The translations under genes and the position numbers were made by a program. A stretch of DNA of 38,087 bases, taken from Rhizobiaceae bacterium (GTDB lineage Bacteria; Pseudomonadota; Alphaproteobacteria; Rhizobiales; Rhizobiaceae). Position 1 is the stretch's first letter; every line of letters begins with the position of its first letter. The notes under the pieces are model-generated. The model saw only the letters and a program-made list of their open reading frames with translations, searched no databases and had not been told where the DNA came from. Where the stretch lies: positions 1 to 38,087 of the forward strand of contig JAHBYW010000014.1 of assembly GCA_019635755.1 (NCBI GenBank), read 5' to 3'. Positions 23,083 through 32,644 of the stretch are shown piece by piece.

Positions 23083-24123
23083 CTAAGCCGCCTGAGCCAT
23101 GAAGCGGGCGACGTCCTGCGGCGCGAGCTGCACCCGCAGGCTGGCGCGGAGCGCATCGAGCCCGAGGCGCCGGAGATCTTCGTTGAAGTCCTCCAACACC
23201 GGCGAGAGCACGATGGCCTCGATTCCGGCCGCGTTCGCCCGTTCGACCAGGTTGTCCCGTGCGCCGTCGCCTGCCGGGTCGTTGTCGCGCAATATATAGA
23301 GTCGGCGCAGCGTCTCGGGGAACAGGATGGCGGCCAGATGGGCTGCGGACAGCGCCGCCGCCATCGCCATGTGCGGTATCGTCTGACGCGCCGACAGGAC
23401 GCTTTCGATGCCTTCGCCCGCAGCCATCGCCTCGCCGGCGATCCCGAAGCGAACGGCATGGCCGAGCAAATCGCCCATCGCCTTGCGCTGCGTTTCGATC
23501 GGCGCCTTGTCGGAGCCGTCGGGGGCGAGCCAGGTGCGATGCGCGCCGGTGATCGCGCCCCTGAGATCGGTGACGGCGGCGATCATCGCCGGCCAGGTTT
23601 CGGTCGGGCCATGGTCGTCGGGCCGATAATAGCAGCGTGGATGGAAGCGGAGGTTTCCGGTTCCGTGCAAAGCCGTAATGCCGCGATGGCGAAGATACGT
23701 CTCTACGGGGGTGCCGCTGATCGGCTGCGACATGGCGAACAATCGCCTTGCCGCCTCGGCCGAGCCTGACGGGGCCGGCGTGCTCGGTCGCTTCTTCGTC
23801 GCCGGCGCGGGTTTCGGACGCGGCAGGCTGAGAAAGCTGCGGGCTTCCTCGACGACATCGGCGAAGTCGATGAGGCCGCAGCTTTCCCGGATCACGTCGA
23901 GCAGATCGCCATGCTCGCCGGTGGCGGCGTCGATCCATTTGCCCGCTGGCCCCTTCGCCGTCGGCTTGAGCCGGACGAACATCGAGCGGCCGGGCGTGTT
24001 GCGTGCATCGCCGACCTGCCAGTAATTGCCCCGACGATGGCCGGAGTCGAGATAGTGGCGGCACACCGCCTCGGCCTCCCGGCCGAGACGGGTCGCCAGA
24101 TCGGAAGCGTCGAGACGGGTCAT
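23083..24123 (-). CDS. Toprim-domain protein, primase-like
   Basis: This encodes 346 residues from the ATG at 24123, which shares a base with the helicase-fragment stop (TGATG). The N-terminal region (AEAVCRHYLDSGHRRGNYWQVGDARNTPGRSMFVRL..KGPAGKWIDAATGEHGDLLDVI) resembles the zinc-finger-less primase-associated domain of ICE primases. The C-terminal half is Toprim: MAAGEGIESVLSA with the catalytic glutamate and LYILRDNDPAGDGARDNL with the acidic pair. Such proteins probably prime the transferred strand in the recipient. It follows the split helicase gene, with which it may have worked. Confidence 0.9.
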   Translation of the reverse strand: MTRLDASDLATRLGREAEAVCRHYLDSGHRRGNYWQVGDARNTPGRSMFVRLKPTAKGPAGKWIDAATGEHGDLLDVIRESCGLIDFADVVEEARSFLSLPRPKPAPATKKRPSTPAPSGSAEAARRLFAMSQPISGTPVETYLRHRGITALHGTGNLRFHPRCYYRPDDHGPTETWPAMIAAVTDLRGAITGAHRTWLAPDGSDKAPIETQRKAMGDLLGHAVRFGIAGEAMAAGEGIESVLSARQTIPHMAMAAALSAAHLAAILFPETLRRLYILRDNDPAGDGARDNLVERANAAGIEAIVLSPVLEDFNEDLRRLGLDALRASLRVQLAPQDVARFMAQAA

Positions 24124-25982
24124 CACGCCGCCTCGCGTTCGCCGATGCGCTGGACCGGATAGCGGCCCAGCACGCGCTCCAGCACCGCAGGACCGGCGCT
24201 ATCAGTTGGCACGAACATCCTGAGCTTCCAGGAGATGATCTCGTGGAACAGTCCGTAGGCGGTGAGCCGCTCGCGCATCGTGTCGGTGAAACCCGACAGT
24301 TCGATGCGGTTGGCGCCCATCACACGGACGCGGCGAAGTTGAAGCCCCTCGGCGAGGTCGAGGATGGTGCGGCCATCCATCAGCGCCATGAAGGCGTCGG
24401 CGGGCGCGAGCGTGGCTGCGCCGGTCGTGGTCGCATTGGCCGCCCAGGCGGGTGAGACCTTGCGGCCGACGATCCGCTCGCCCTCGTCGGTCTGGAGCCG
24501 ATAGACGCGGGTGGACTCGTTCGGTAGCCGCTTCCAGATCGGCAGCAACAGGCCGGCGACGATATGGATCGTGCTGTCGGAGAACGTCGGCACGTCCGCG
24601 ACCTCGGCGTTCCAGGCCGAGGCGAAGTCGTTCCGTTCCGCCTCGTTCCAATGGGTCTCGCCCATCATCTTCACCGGAACGGTGTGCGATTCCATCGGCC
24701 GGATCAGCCGGACGCGGCGTTCGATCTCGCCATCGTCGAGCATGATCGAGGTGGCGGGGATCTGCACAGCGGCGCGGCCCGACCGTTCGTTGACCAGCAG
24801 CCTGGCGCCGGATTCGCCGAGATGGGCGAGCGCGTCGTCCAACGTGACCGGGCGATTGCGGGTCCGCTGCGCAATAGTGAGGAGCCGGGTCTCGGCGCCC
24901 GTGCCCGGATGCGTATAGATGGTCTGGCGGCCGGTGACGGTGAAGCCCTCCGCCGTCAGCGTCTCCAGCCCGACATCGTAGATGCCAGCGGCGATAGCCC
25001 CCTCGATCTTGGCGGTGAGAAGCTGCTCAAAGGCGGTGAACAGGATGCCCTGAAGCTCGATGGTCAGGGCCAGCAGTCGGTTGAGGAAAGTGGTGATCGG
25101 GGGCAGTTCGTCCTTGATGCCGTTCGCGTCCATCAGCTTCAGGCCGGTGGCGGATTCAAAGCGCTCGAGCGAGCAGCCTTCGACCTTGCCGCGCACCAGC
25201 AGGAGATAGAGCTGGCGGAGCGCATCGCGGGCGTAGGGGCTTTCCAGATTGTCCTCGGGGCGGAACAGGCCTTGGCCGCCGGTCTGGCGTTGGCCGCGGG
25301 TGATGGCGCCCAGCGTGTCGAGCCGCCGGGCGATGGTGGAGAGGAAACGCTTCTCCGCCTTGACGTCCGTGGCGATGGGCCGGAATAGCGGCGGCTGCGC
25401 CTGGTTGGTTCGATGCGTGCGGCCGAGGCCCTGGATGGCGGCATCCGCTTTCCAGCCGGGTTCGAGCAGATAGTGGACGCGCAGCCGGGTGTTCCGCGCC
25501 GAAAGCTCGGCGTGATAGCTGCGGCCGGTGCCGCCGGCGTCCGAGAAGATCAGGATGCGCTTGCTGTCATCCATGAACGCCTGGGTTTCGGCGAGATTGG
25601 CGGCGGCGGCGCGGTTCTCGACGACGAGGCGGTCGCCGCCCGAAGGCGTGCTCTTGTGGACGATGCGCCGCGAACGGCCCGTCACCTCGGCCACCAGCTC
25701 CGAGCCGAAATGCTGGACGATCTGGTCGAGTGCGCCGGGCACGGGCGGCAGGGAGGCGAGCTGCGCGATCAGCTCGTCGCGGCGCGCGACGGCCTCGCGG
25801 CTTTCGACGGGCTGGCCGTCGCGATAGACCGGCCGCGACGAGAGATTGCCCTCGCTGTCGGTGAAGGGCTCGTAGAGCTGCACCGGGAAGGAATGGGCGA
25901 GGTAGTCGAGAACATATTCTTTGCAGTCGCAGTTTATGTCGAGCGTGGCAGCGGGAGGCGCAGGTTTCCTTCGGTTTTCCAT
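24123..25982 (-). pseudogene. 3' half of strawberry-notch-like helicase gene, severed by the RIT element
   Basis: From VLDYLAHSFPVQLYEPF (ends near 25911) to the stop at 24123, this is the C-terminal helicase lobe of the protein whose N-terminal part is at 29633-32194. Key parts are ILIFSDAGGTGRSYHAELSA, LRVHYLLEPGWKADAAIQGLGRTHRTNQ (helicase motif VI with its arginines) and RFLSTIARRLDTLGAITRGQRQTGGQGLF. The first 23 residues (MENRRKPAP..DCKEY) come from the RIT terminal repeat, which also gives the ATG at 25982 and GGAG seven bases before it. About 596 host residues could therefore still be made as a separate polypeptide. Confidence 0.88.
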
Positions 25983-25999
25983 GATTTCACTCCAGATAA
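25912..25999 (+). repeat. Left terminal inverted repeat of the RIT element
   Basis: This 88-bp repeat begins ACATATTCTTTGCAGTCGC and ends CACTCCAGATAA. It is the inverted copy of 29527-29614 with two mismatches (near 25950 and 25955). Read outward it carries GGAG, a 7-base gap and an ATG (25982) that opens into the host gene. Confidence 0.93.
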
Positions 26000-26030
26000 T
26001 ATGAGTGCCAGGGGGTTGTCCGGAGACGGG

Positions 26031-27035
26031 CTAGGCCCGCCTTCGAACGTCGGTGAGCATCGTGATCAGGGCATCGGATGGCGGCTTGAAGCGCCCGGGC
26101 TTGATGGCAGGAGCGCCGTGCGCCGCGAGAATCTGCAGCTTCTCCTCGGGATCGGCGCGCAAATAGGTCTCGGTGCTCTGGATGCTGGCATGGCCGAGCC
26201 ACAATGCGACTTTGCGAATGTCCCCTGTCGCCGCGAGCGTGTGCATTGCGCAGGAGTGGCGCAGCACGTGCGGTGTTACGCGCTTGCCAAGGATCGACGG
26301 CTGCTTCTCTGCCGCGCGCTTGACGTGCTCCGCCAAACGGAACGCAAATCCGTCGCGGGTCATGGGTTGCCCGCTGGCATTGAGGAATATCTCGGCAGCT
26401 TGCGCATCGGGGCGGATCGCAAGCCACGCGCGCAATGCGAACTGAGTCTCCTTCCAGAGCGGGAGGACCCGTTCACGCCGTCCCTTGCCCATGATGTGCA
26501 CGGTGGACAGGAAGCGGTCCGGGAAATCGCGCAGTTGTAGCGTTACGAGTTCCGACACCCTCAGCCCGCCAGCATAGGCCAGATGCAGCATTGCGCGATC
26601 GCGGGTGCCAAGGCGTGTCCGGGGATCCGGGGCGTCGAGCAAAGCCTTGATCTCTGCCCGGTCGAGGTAGTCGATCAGCGCCTTGTCGGTCTTCTTGGTA
26701 GGGATCGATCTGACGCGAAGGGCCTGATCCAGGCAGGCCGGAATACGATACTCGATGTAGCGGAAGAAGGACCGGATCGCGGCGAGCCTGCCATTGCGGG
26801 TCCGAACACAGCTGCCGCGACCGTTCTCGACATGGTCAAGGAAGGCCATGATCATGTCGGTGCCGAGATCCTCGATCTCGAGATCGGTCGGCCGACGCTT
26901 CAGCCGATCGGCAGCGAACTGGACCAGGAGGACAAAGCAGTTGGCATAGGTCTTCACCGTGTGCGGACTGACAGCACGTTCGCGCGGCAGATGTTCACGC
27001 AGGTAGATCGAGAGGTGCGGAGCGAGTGCCGTCAT
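26031..27035 (-). CDS. RitC-like tyrosine recombinase of the RIT trio
   Basis: This encodes 334 residues from the ATG at 27035, overlapping the stop of the middle recombinase (ATGA). The N-terminal SAM-like domain (LSIYLREHLPRERAVSPHTVKTYANCF) is followed by the catalytic domain: arginine I in HLAYAGGLRVSELVTLQL, the HxLRH box in VTPHVLRHSCAMHTLAATG, WLGHASIQST and the tyrosine in TETYL. All catalytic residues appear present, so it is probably active. It is the last gene of the trio, adjoining the left terminal repeat. Confidence 0.93.
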   Translation of the reverse strand: MTALAPHLSIYLREHLPRERAVSPHTVKTYANCFVLLVQFAADRLKRRPTDLEIEDLGTDMIMAFLDHVENGRGSCVRTRNGRLAAIRSFFRYIEYRIPACLDQALRVRSIPTKKTDKALIDYLDRAEIKALLDAPDPRTRLGTRDRAMLHLAYAGGLRVSELVTLQLRDFPDRFLSTVHIMGKGRRERVLPLWKETQFALRAWLAIRPDAQAAEIFLNASGQPMTRDGFAFRLAEHVKRAAEKQPSILGKRVTPHVLRHSCAMHTLAATGDIRKVALWLGHASIQSTETYLRADPEEKLQILAAHGAPAIKPGRFKPPSDALITMLTDVRRRA

Positions 27036-27946
27036 GCCGCTTCTCCCCGGTAAAGTTGCTCGCTGGCGACAGCGATATCGCGCAGCAGCACCGGAGTGGC
27101 CTCGAGATACCAATAGGTGTTGGCGACCGACGCATGCCCCAGATATACGCTGAGTCCGGCCATGTGGTGTGCGATGGCTTCCCTGTCGCGCGGACAGGAC
27201 TCAAGGGAACGCACGGCGAAAGTGTGCCGCAGGTCGTGTAACCGCATCCCGGCCGTTCCGGTCGGTCCGCGGTATCCGAGCTGCCGGGCCAGCCTGACGA
27301 ACACCACGTGGGCGCGCACCTTGTGTGGTGCTCTCCCCCGAATGGTCACGAACAGGTCATTGCCCGTGGCGCCAAGCCTTGCTCGGGTGGCGAGATATGC
27401 TTCGAGCGCCTGACGGGTCGATGGCTGCAAGGTAATCAGCCGCTGCTTGCCGAACTTGCCGTTGCGGACGATCAGGCCATCCTCGACCAGATCGTTGCAT
27501 TGAAGAGCGAGGGCCTCGGAAATCCGGAGACCTGTCGCCGCCAGCAGGCCGAACAGATAATGATACGTGTACGGGCTGATCGTGCCTTGGGGCGCAACGT
27601 CCAATACCGCGGTCATGATCGCCCGGACCTGTTCCGGTTCGATGATGGTCGGGGTCGGGCGTGGCCGCTTGCCCCGACCGAAGACGCCCGCAGGCGGAAC
27701 CTCGTGAGCTGGATCTTCAGCATGAGCGAAAAGGCTGAAGTTACGTACGGCGTCGAACCTATGGCGGGCCACGTTCTGCGAGCTTGCCGTGTGGCACCAG
27801 TCGTAAATGCGCTGCACTTGGGTGTGCCGGTCACCGGCGCGGCCGGCGAAATCGGCGTATTGGCGCAGCAAGCGTTCCTGTTCGGAGAACTTCCGTCCCA
27901 AGCTGCGATGGAGCGAGACGTATCTGGAAATGTGCATGTTCAGCAT
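27032..27946 (-). CDS. RitB-like tyrosine recombinase of the RIT trio
   Basis: This encodes 304 residues from the ATG at 27946 (MLNMHISRYVSLHRSLGRKF), chosen for its GGGAG ribosome-binding site; an ATG at 27964 adds six residues. Catalytic boxes: LLAATGLRISEALALQC (Arg), MRLHDLRHTFAVRSL (His-x-x-Arg), YLGHASVANTYWYLEAT (His and Tyr). It overlaps the first recombinase by 7 bases and the third by 4, so the three are translated as one coupled unit and probably work together as a complex, as proposed for RIT elements. Confidence 0.93.
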   Translation of the reverse strand: MLNMHISRYVSLHRSLGRKFSEQERLLRQYADFAGRAGDRHTQVQRIYDWCHTASSQNVARHRFDAVRNFSLFAHAEDPAHEVPPAGVFGRGKRPRPTPTIIEPEQVRAIMTAVLDVAPQGTISPYTYHYLFGLLAATGLRISEALALQCNDLVEDGLIVRNGKFGKQRLITLQPSTRQALEAYLATRARLGATGNDLFVTIRGRAPHKVRAHVVFVRLARQLGYRGPTGTAGMRLHDLRHTFAVRSLESCPRDREAIAHHMAGLSVYLGHASVANTYWYLEATPVLLRDIAVASEQLYRGEAA

Positions 27947-29487
27947 GACGGTTCTCCCGGCCATGGCTGCGCGATCTTCATGAGCATCGGCAGATCGACC
28001 TTGGCGTAGATGGCAGTGGTCTCAGGCGAGCTGTGACGCAGGATGGTCCCAACGGACTCCAGGCCTGCGCCCGCGCGCAGCAGGTTGGTGGCAAGCGAAT
28101 GCCGGAATATGTGCGACCCGGTCGGCACTCCTTCGATCCCACCGCGGTCGCGCGTTCGAGCGACGATGCCCGCGATCTCGGCGGACGAGCGGAATGGCCG
28201 AAACGGTGCTTGTGCACGCAGGAACAGATGCTCTTCGGCGGCCTCCGGGCGGGCTGCCGCAAGATATGCCAAGATCGCGTCGCCGACATCCTGCGGCAAT
28301 GGCAGACGGTCCGGTCGACGCGTCTTGCCCTTGACCGTCAGGTGGCCGGACCGCCAGTCGATGTCGTCGAGACGCATGTCCTGAACATCGGCAGCCCTCA
28401 GGCCGAGCCTGGCGAGCAGGAGAATGATGGCCTTGTCCCGGACTTCTACCGGACGATCTGTCGGGCAGGCCGCAATGATCCTCTCGATCGTTGCCGGGTC
28501 GACGTGGCGCGGCAGCGTCGAAAGGCGGTAGCGCTGCACTGATGGAACTGCATGCAACAATGCAGGCCGGCACTCGCCACGCACGACCAGAAACCGGATG
28601 TAGCTCCTCATTATCGTGACGAGCAGCGATGCCGAGCCCGGCGTCTCCTTGCTTCGTCGTTGAAATGCGCTCCTGAGTCCGGCGGCATCCCATTGCGAAG
28701 GCTCGCCCAGCATCGGCATGAGCCGTCTGATATCGGTCCGGTAGCGCCGGATCGTCTCATCGGTGACGCCGCGATGTTGCTTGAGCCACGTGAGGTAAGC
28801 CGACATGTGCGGGTCATCGTCAGCCACCGGTTCAACCGATGGGATGACACCGCGGCCTCGCAGGAACTCGACGAAGTGCCGTGCGCATCGCCGCCGCCGC
28901 TTCGTGCCCGTGGCGACCAGCTTGCCGCGCTTGCGCCATACCGGGCATCGGCAATCATGCGCAGCGTACTGGTCGATGATCGTGTCGTCGATATCGATCC
29001 ATTGGCGTCGCGTAATGCGAAGCCAGGCCATGAAATGCTCGGCCTCGGACCGATAGGCCTGCGCGGGTCCCTCGGCGAGTTGCAGGCGATCGATCGCATC
29101 GGAATAGTCAGCGAGGTGCCGTGGCAGATCGTCGATCCCGTCGTCGACTTCGACGTAGCCTTGATCTTCCAGGAACCGGACGAAGCGCCTGACCCTTGCT
29201 GCTTGGTCAGCCTTGTAGTGCGCTTGCTGCGCCGAATACCGGTGGCACCGACACCGATGCTTCTCGAACCGCCGGACAGCCCGATCGTCAATCGTGCGGA
29301 TCGCGATCTCGTGCAGGTCCAGCCAATGCAGGAAATGGCGGACCGCCGCGCCATACAGAACCGCACAGCCTGACCTCTCGTCGAGCGACAGAGAGGAGAG
29401 AAATGCGGCGAGAAGAGTGCCGTGACTGGGCGAATCTTCGACCCGGAGCGGGGCAGTCCGAAACGGCAGTGATGATCGTGTTCGCAT
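27940..29487 (-). CDS. RitA-like tyrosine recombinase of the RIT trio
   Basis: This encodes 515 residues, the longest of the three, from the ATG at 29487, with AAGGAG seven bases upstream. The long N-terminal region has cysteine-rich pieces (KHRCRCHRYSAQQAHYK and AHDCRCPVWRKRGK) seen in the first recombinase of related trios. The catalytic domain has LLARLGLRAADVQDMRLDDIDWRSG, GSHIFRHSLATNLLRAGAG, ILRHSSPETTAIYAKVD, giving Arg, His-x-x-Arg, His and Tyr. It begins 40 bases inside the right terminal repeat, so the repeat or the short sequence behind it must hold the promoter. Confidence 0.93.
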   Translation of the reverse strand: MRTRSSLPFRTAPLRVEDSPSHGTLLAAFLSSLSLDERSGCAVLYGAAVRHFLHWLDLHEIAIRTIDDRAVRRFEKHRCRCHRYSAQQAHYKADQAARVRRFVRFLEDQGYVEVDDGIDDLPRHLADYSDAIDRLQLAEGPAQAYRSEAEHFMAWLRITRRQWIDIDDTIIDQYAAHDCRCPVWRKRGKLVATGTKRRRRCARHFVEFLRGRGVIPSVEPVADDDPHMSAYLTWLKQHRGVTDETIRRYRTDIRRLMPMLGEPSQWDAAGLRSAFQRRSKETPGSASLLVTIMRSYIRFLVVRGECRPALLHAVPSVQRYRLSTLPRHVDPATIERIIAACPTDRPVEVRDKAIILLLARLGLRAADVQDMRLDDIDWRSGHLTVKGKTRRPDRLPLPQDVGDAILAYLAAARPEAAEEHLFLRAQAPFRPFRSSAEIAGIVARTRDRGGIEGVPTGSHIFRHSLATNLLRAGAGLESVGTILRHSSPETTAIYAKVDLPMLMKIAQPWPGEPSC

Positions 29488-29526
29488 GTTGGCTCCTTCG
29501 ACTTGCTGAGGTCGACGGAACCGTAG

Positions 29527-29614
29527 TTATCTGGAGTGAAATCATGGAAAACCGAAGGAAACCTGCGCCTACCGCCGCCACGCTCGACATAAACTGCGAC
29601 TGCAAAGAATATGT
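29527..29614 (-). repeat. Right terminal inverted repeat of the RIT element
   Basis: This 88-bp repeat is the inverse of 25912-25999 with two mismatches. Read outward (plus strand) it also carries GGAG and an ATG, opening a reading frame MENRRKPAPTAATLDINCDC that ends soon after in the flanking palindrome. It lies between the first recombinase start (29487) and the helicase 5' half. Confidence 0.93.
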
Positions 29615-29637
29615 GTAATGTTGAGCTCAACATTACA
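29614..29637. repeat. 24-bp perfect palindrome at the right RIT junction
   Basis: The 24 bases are their own exact reverse complement, centred on GAGCTC (29623-29628 region) with arms TGTAATGTT and AACATTACA. It touches the right terminal repeat and includes the TAA that ends the helicase 5' half. It has no counterpart at the left junction. It may be a recombinase core or a scar of insertion. Confidence 0.85.
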
Positions 29638-32194
29638 GGAATTCCCTCGGCGTGATGTCGACGCGAACGTCGTTCCATTCCTCGGTCGGCAGGTCGGCCA
29701 GACGGCGTTCCATCAGCGCCTCGCCAGTCGAGACGATCTGAATGACAGCGGCATGGCCGGCTTCCAGGTCGACGCTGATCGACCGGATCAGGGTCGGCGT
29801 CTTCATGCTGGTGAGCAGATGGCCGAAGAAGCGCTGCTTGGCGCTCTCGAAGGCCGAGCGGGCGGCGGACTTGGCCTGCCGGTTCAGCGTGCCGGACGTG
29901 CCGGTGATGTTGGCCGTCTCCATCGCCGCGTCCAGGTGGTTGTGGATGATGGCGAAGGCCCCGGCATAGGCGTCGTAGATGCGGGTCTGCTCAGGGCTAA
30001 GCGCGTGTTCGACCAGCTCGTATTCCACACCGTCGAAGGAGAGCGAGCGGGCCGTATAGAGGCCGAGGGCGCGCAGGTCGCGGGCCAGCACCTCCATCGC
30101 CGCGACGCCGCCCGCTTCGATCGCCTCGATGAACTCGGCCCTCGTCGAGAACGGAAAATCCTCGCCACCCCACAGGCCGAGCCGCTGGGCGTAGGCGAGG
30201 TTGTGGACCGTGGTGGCGCCGGTCGCCGAGACATAGACGACGCGGGCATTCGGCAGCGCGTGCTGGAGGCGCAGGCCGGCGCGACCCTGCTGCGAGGCGG
30301 CGACGTCGCCGCGTTCTCCCTTGCCGCCACCGGCGTTCTGCATGGCGTGCGCCTCGTCGAAAATGAGGACTCCATCGAAGTCGGAGCCCAACCATTCGAC
30401 GATCTGCCGGACGCGCGAAACCTTCTCGCCGCGGTCATCGGAGCGTAGCGTGGCATAGGTTGTAAACAGGACGCCTTCCGGCAGTGTGATCGGCCGCCCC
30501 TGCGGGAAGCGCGACAGCGGCGTGACCAGCAGGCGCTCCATGCCGAGCGCCGACCAGTCGCGCTGCGCGTCCTCGATCAGCTTGTCGGACTTGCTGATCC
30601 ACACCGCCTTGCGGCGGCCCTGGAGCCAGTTGTCGAGAATGATCGCCGCGGACTGACGGCCTTTGCCGACGCCGGTGCCGTCGCCGATCATGAAGCCGCG
30701 CCGGAAGCGAGCGGCGTTCTCTGCATCCTCGCGCGCGGCGGTGACGATGTCGAAGGTGGCGTCCACCGTCCACGACCCGGCGAGATGGTCCGCGTGCGCT
30801 TCGCCCGCATAGATCACAGTCTCAAGCTGGGCGTCCGACAAAAGCTCGTGGATGTTGGGCGGCAGGCTTGGCCGATAGCTCGGCTTGGGCGGAGCGACCG
30901 AAGCCATTGCGGCCGACTGCACCAGCCGGGTCGGATGGGCCTGGGCGCCGGCGATACGGATCGCCTGCAATCCGTATTCCTCGTAGATGCTCTCGGACAG
31001 ACGGCCGCCTTCGCCGGCGAGCCAGTCCTGGGTCTCGTAGGCGAGCGGCAGGCCCTCCGGTTCGGCCATCGGCGCAGTCGCCGGGCCGGCCTTGGCGGCG
31101 CGGTTGATATAGCCACGCACGCTGCGAGGGGTGGAAGGCGCGATGGCCGGGACCACAACGGAGGGATCGACGGCGGGCCGTTCCGGCATATGCTCGTTGA
31201 GCCAGCCCAGCAGCGTGGCGACGTCCGGCGCGATTCCGGGCGTCGCCGGAAACACGACGGGATCGTCGGCGGGCCGCTTGTCGATGACGGTCAGGCGCGT
31301 CTCGATGGTGGTGCCGTGTTTGGCATAGACGGGGCCGTCGATGACCGCGGAGAAGACGACGCGCCCGCGCGCCTGCAACCGGATGAAGGCGTCCCGCCAG
31401 GCCGGATTGTCGGGTGCGAAGCTGGCGCCGGTGATCGCCACGAGCCGGCCGCCGGGGGCCAGACGCGCCAGGGCCGAGCCGACATGGCGGTAAGCGGCGT
31501 CCGCCATGCGGCCCTCGACATTGGCCATGACCGAGAAGGGCGGATTCATCAGCACGACGCTGGGCATCACGGCGGGATCGAGATGATCGTCGATCTGCGC
31601 CGCGTCGAAACGAGTGACGGAAATGGCCGGGAAGAGAAGCGACAGCAGATTGGCGCGGGTGTCGGCCAGCTCGTTGAGAACGAGCGCGCCGCCCGCGATT
31701 TCGGCGAGGATGGCGAGCAGGCCGGTGCCCGCCGACGGCTCGAGCACCCGGTCGGCCGGAGTGATGGCCGCGGCGTGGGCGGCGACCAGGCCGAGCGGGA
31801 TCGGCGTCGAGAACTGCTGGAAGGTCTGGCTCTCCGCCGAACGCCGCGTATGCGTCGGCAGCAGGTTGGCGATTTTCGACACCGCGGAAAGGCGAGCCGC
31901 CGGAGACCCGGCTTTGCGGAAAAGCGCACGTCCGTATTTACGGAGGAATAGGACGGCCGCCGCCTCGCAGGCGTCATAGGCCGTCTTCCAGTCCCAGGCT
32001 CCGGTGGCGTCCGACGCGCCGAAGGCGGTCTCCATCGCCGCACGCAGGGCGGCGGCGGCGACGCGCTCGCCGCGTTCGAGATGAGGCAAGAGCTGGCCGG
32101 CGGCCGCGAGGATGGCGGCGGCGGGTTCGGGATTCGAGCCGAGCGGAAGCGGCGCGGCGGCGGTCGCCGCCGCCGATGCGGAAATCATGGTCAT
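29633..32194 (-). pseudogene. 5' half of strawberry-notch-like methyltransferase/helicase gene, cut by the RIT element
   Basis: The ORF has 853 residues from the ATG at 32194 and ends ITPREFL-stop right at the insertion. The first third is an N6-adenine methyltransferase-like domain with LEPSAGTG (about 151-158) and NPPF (about 217-220). The second part is a superfamily 2 ATPase lobe with GDGTGVGKG (about 504-512) and DEAH (about 613-616). The partner C-terminal lobe is at 24123-25982; together they would make about 1,445 residues, normal for strawberry-notch-like proteins of alphaproteobacterial ICEs. With the two RecA lobes on separate products the helicase is probably lost unless the halves associate. 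Confidence 0.9.
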
Positions 32195-32291
32195 GGTGGG
32201 AACCTCTTGGAGAGCGGGAAAGGGCGAGCCCGCGCGGCGCTCTCTCTCGACCGCACCGGCTCAAACCCGTCCCGGCGGCCCTCTCACTCTC
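32195..32291 (-). promoter_or_regulatory. Repeated leader element, copy 1 (helicase gene), diverged
   Basis: The region ahead of the helicase start shares GAGAGTGAGAG (complement of 32281-32291) and GACGGGT (32265-32271) with the leaders of parB and ardC. A local hairpin forms from GAGAGCG (32210-32216) with CGCTCTC (32238-32244) and an inner GGGC/GCCC. It lacks the exact outer stem of the other copies, so it is a diverged member. Confidence 0.5.
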
Positions 32292-32306
32292 AAGGCGCCT
32301 GCACGG

Positions 32307-32340
32307 AAAAAGCGCCCGACCGTGAGGTGGGGCGCTTTTT
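32307..32340 (-). terminator. Intrinsic terminator after the 98-residue gene
   Basis: AAAAAGCGCCC (32307-32317) and GGGCGCTTTTT (32330-32340) form a perfect 11-bp stem eight bases after the stop at 32348. The structure ends in five Ts in either direction, so it could act both ways. It closes the operon of small genes before the helicase leader begins. Confidence 0.85.
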
Positions 32341-32347
32341 GAGGGGA

Positions 32348-32644
32348 TCAGATCCAGAGCCCGTCCGCGATCTCGGAGGCGACGAGCGTGCGGGCCTTGC
32401 GGATCAGGTCATCGCCGCAGGTATCGACATGGCCGAAGAACCGCGCGCGAGCGCCGTTCGCGGTCCAGTCGGCATAGGCGCAATATTCCCGCGCCTCGGA
32501 TCGAAACGCCCGCATGTCGCTGGCCCAGTGAGGCTTGGGCTCGACGACGACGGTGAGGCCGCCTCGGGTCTCCAGCCAGGGCAGAGACCGCTCATGCGGC
32601 GGATGCTGGCGATCCGCCGCGAAGATGGCGTCGATGTCGGTCAT
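32348..32644 (-). CDS. Hypothetical 98-residue protein
   Basis: The ATG at 32644 overlaps the stop of the next gene upstream (ATGA). The sequence MTDIDAIFAADRQHPPHERSLPWLETRGGLTVVVEPKPHW.. FFGHVDTCGDDLIRKARTLVASEIADGLWI has no signal peptide and no motif I can name. It is last of three coupled small genes (32348-33317) and is followed by a strong terminator, which supports expression. It could be an anti-defence or establishment protein by neighbourhood, but nothing in the sequence shows this. Confidence 0.75.
   Translation of the reverse strand: MTDIDAIFAADRQHPPHERSLPWLETRGGLTVVVEPKPHWASDMRAFRSEAREYCAYADWTANGARARFFGHVDTCGDDLIRKARTLVASEIADGLWI

Larger units (their letters stand above)
25912..29614 (-). 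mobile_element. RIT element (recombinase in trio) inserted in the helicase gene
   Basis: Three tyrosine recombinase genes overlap head to tail (27940-29487, 27032-27946, 26031-27035) between 88-bp terminal inverted repeats with two mismatches. This is the defining plan of RIT elements. The insertion separates ITPREF from VLDYLAHSF in a gene that reads through in frame if the element is removed. A 24-bp perfect palindrome lies at the right junction only. No cargo gene is present. Target-site duplication is not obvious beyond a shared GAAT. Confidence 0.92.

Noticed and set aside
24123..32194. A sequencing error or simple frameshift as the cause of the split helicase gene
   Set aside because: The halves are separated by 3.7 kb with terminal inverted repeats and three recombinase genes, which only an insertion explains.
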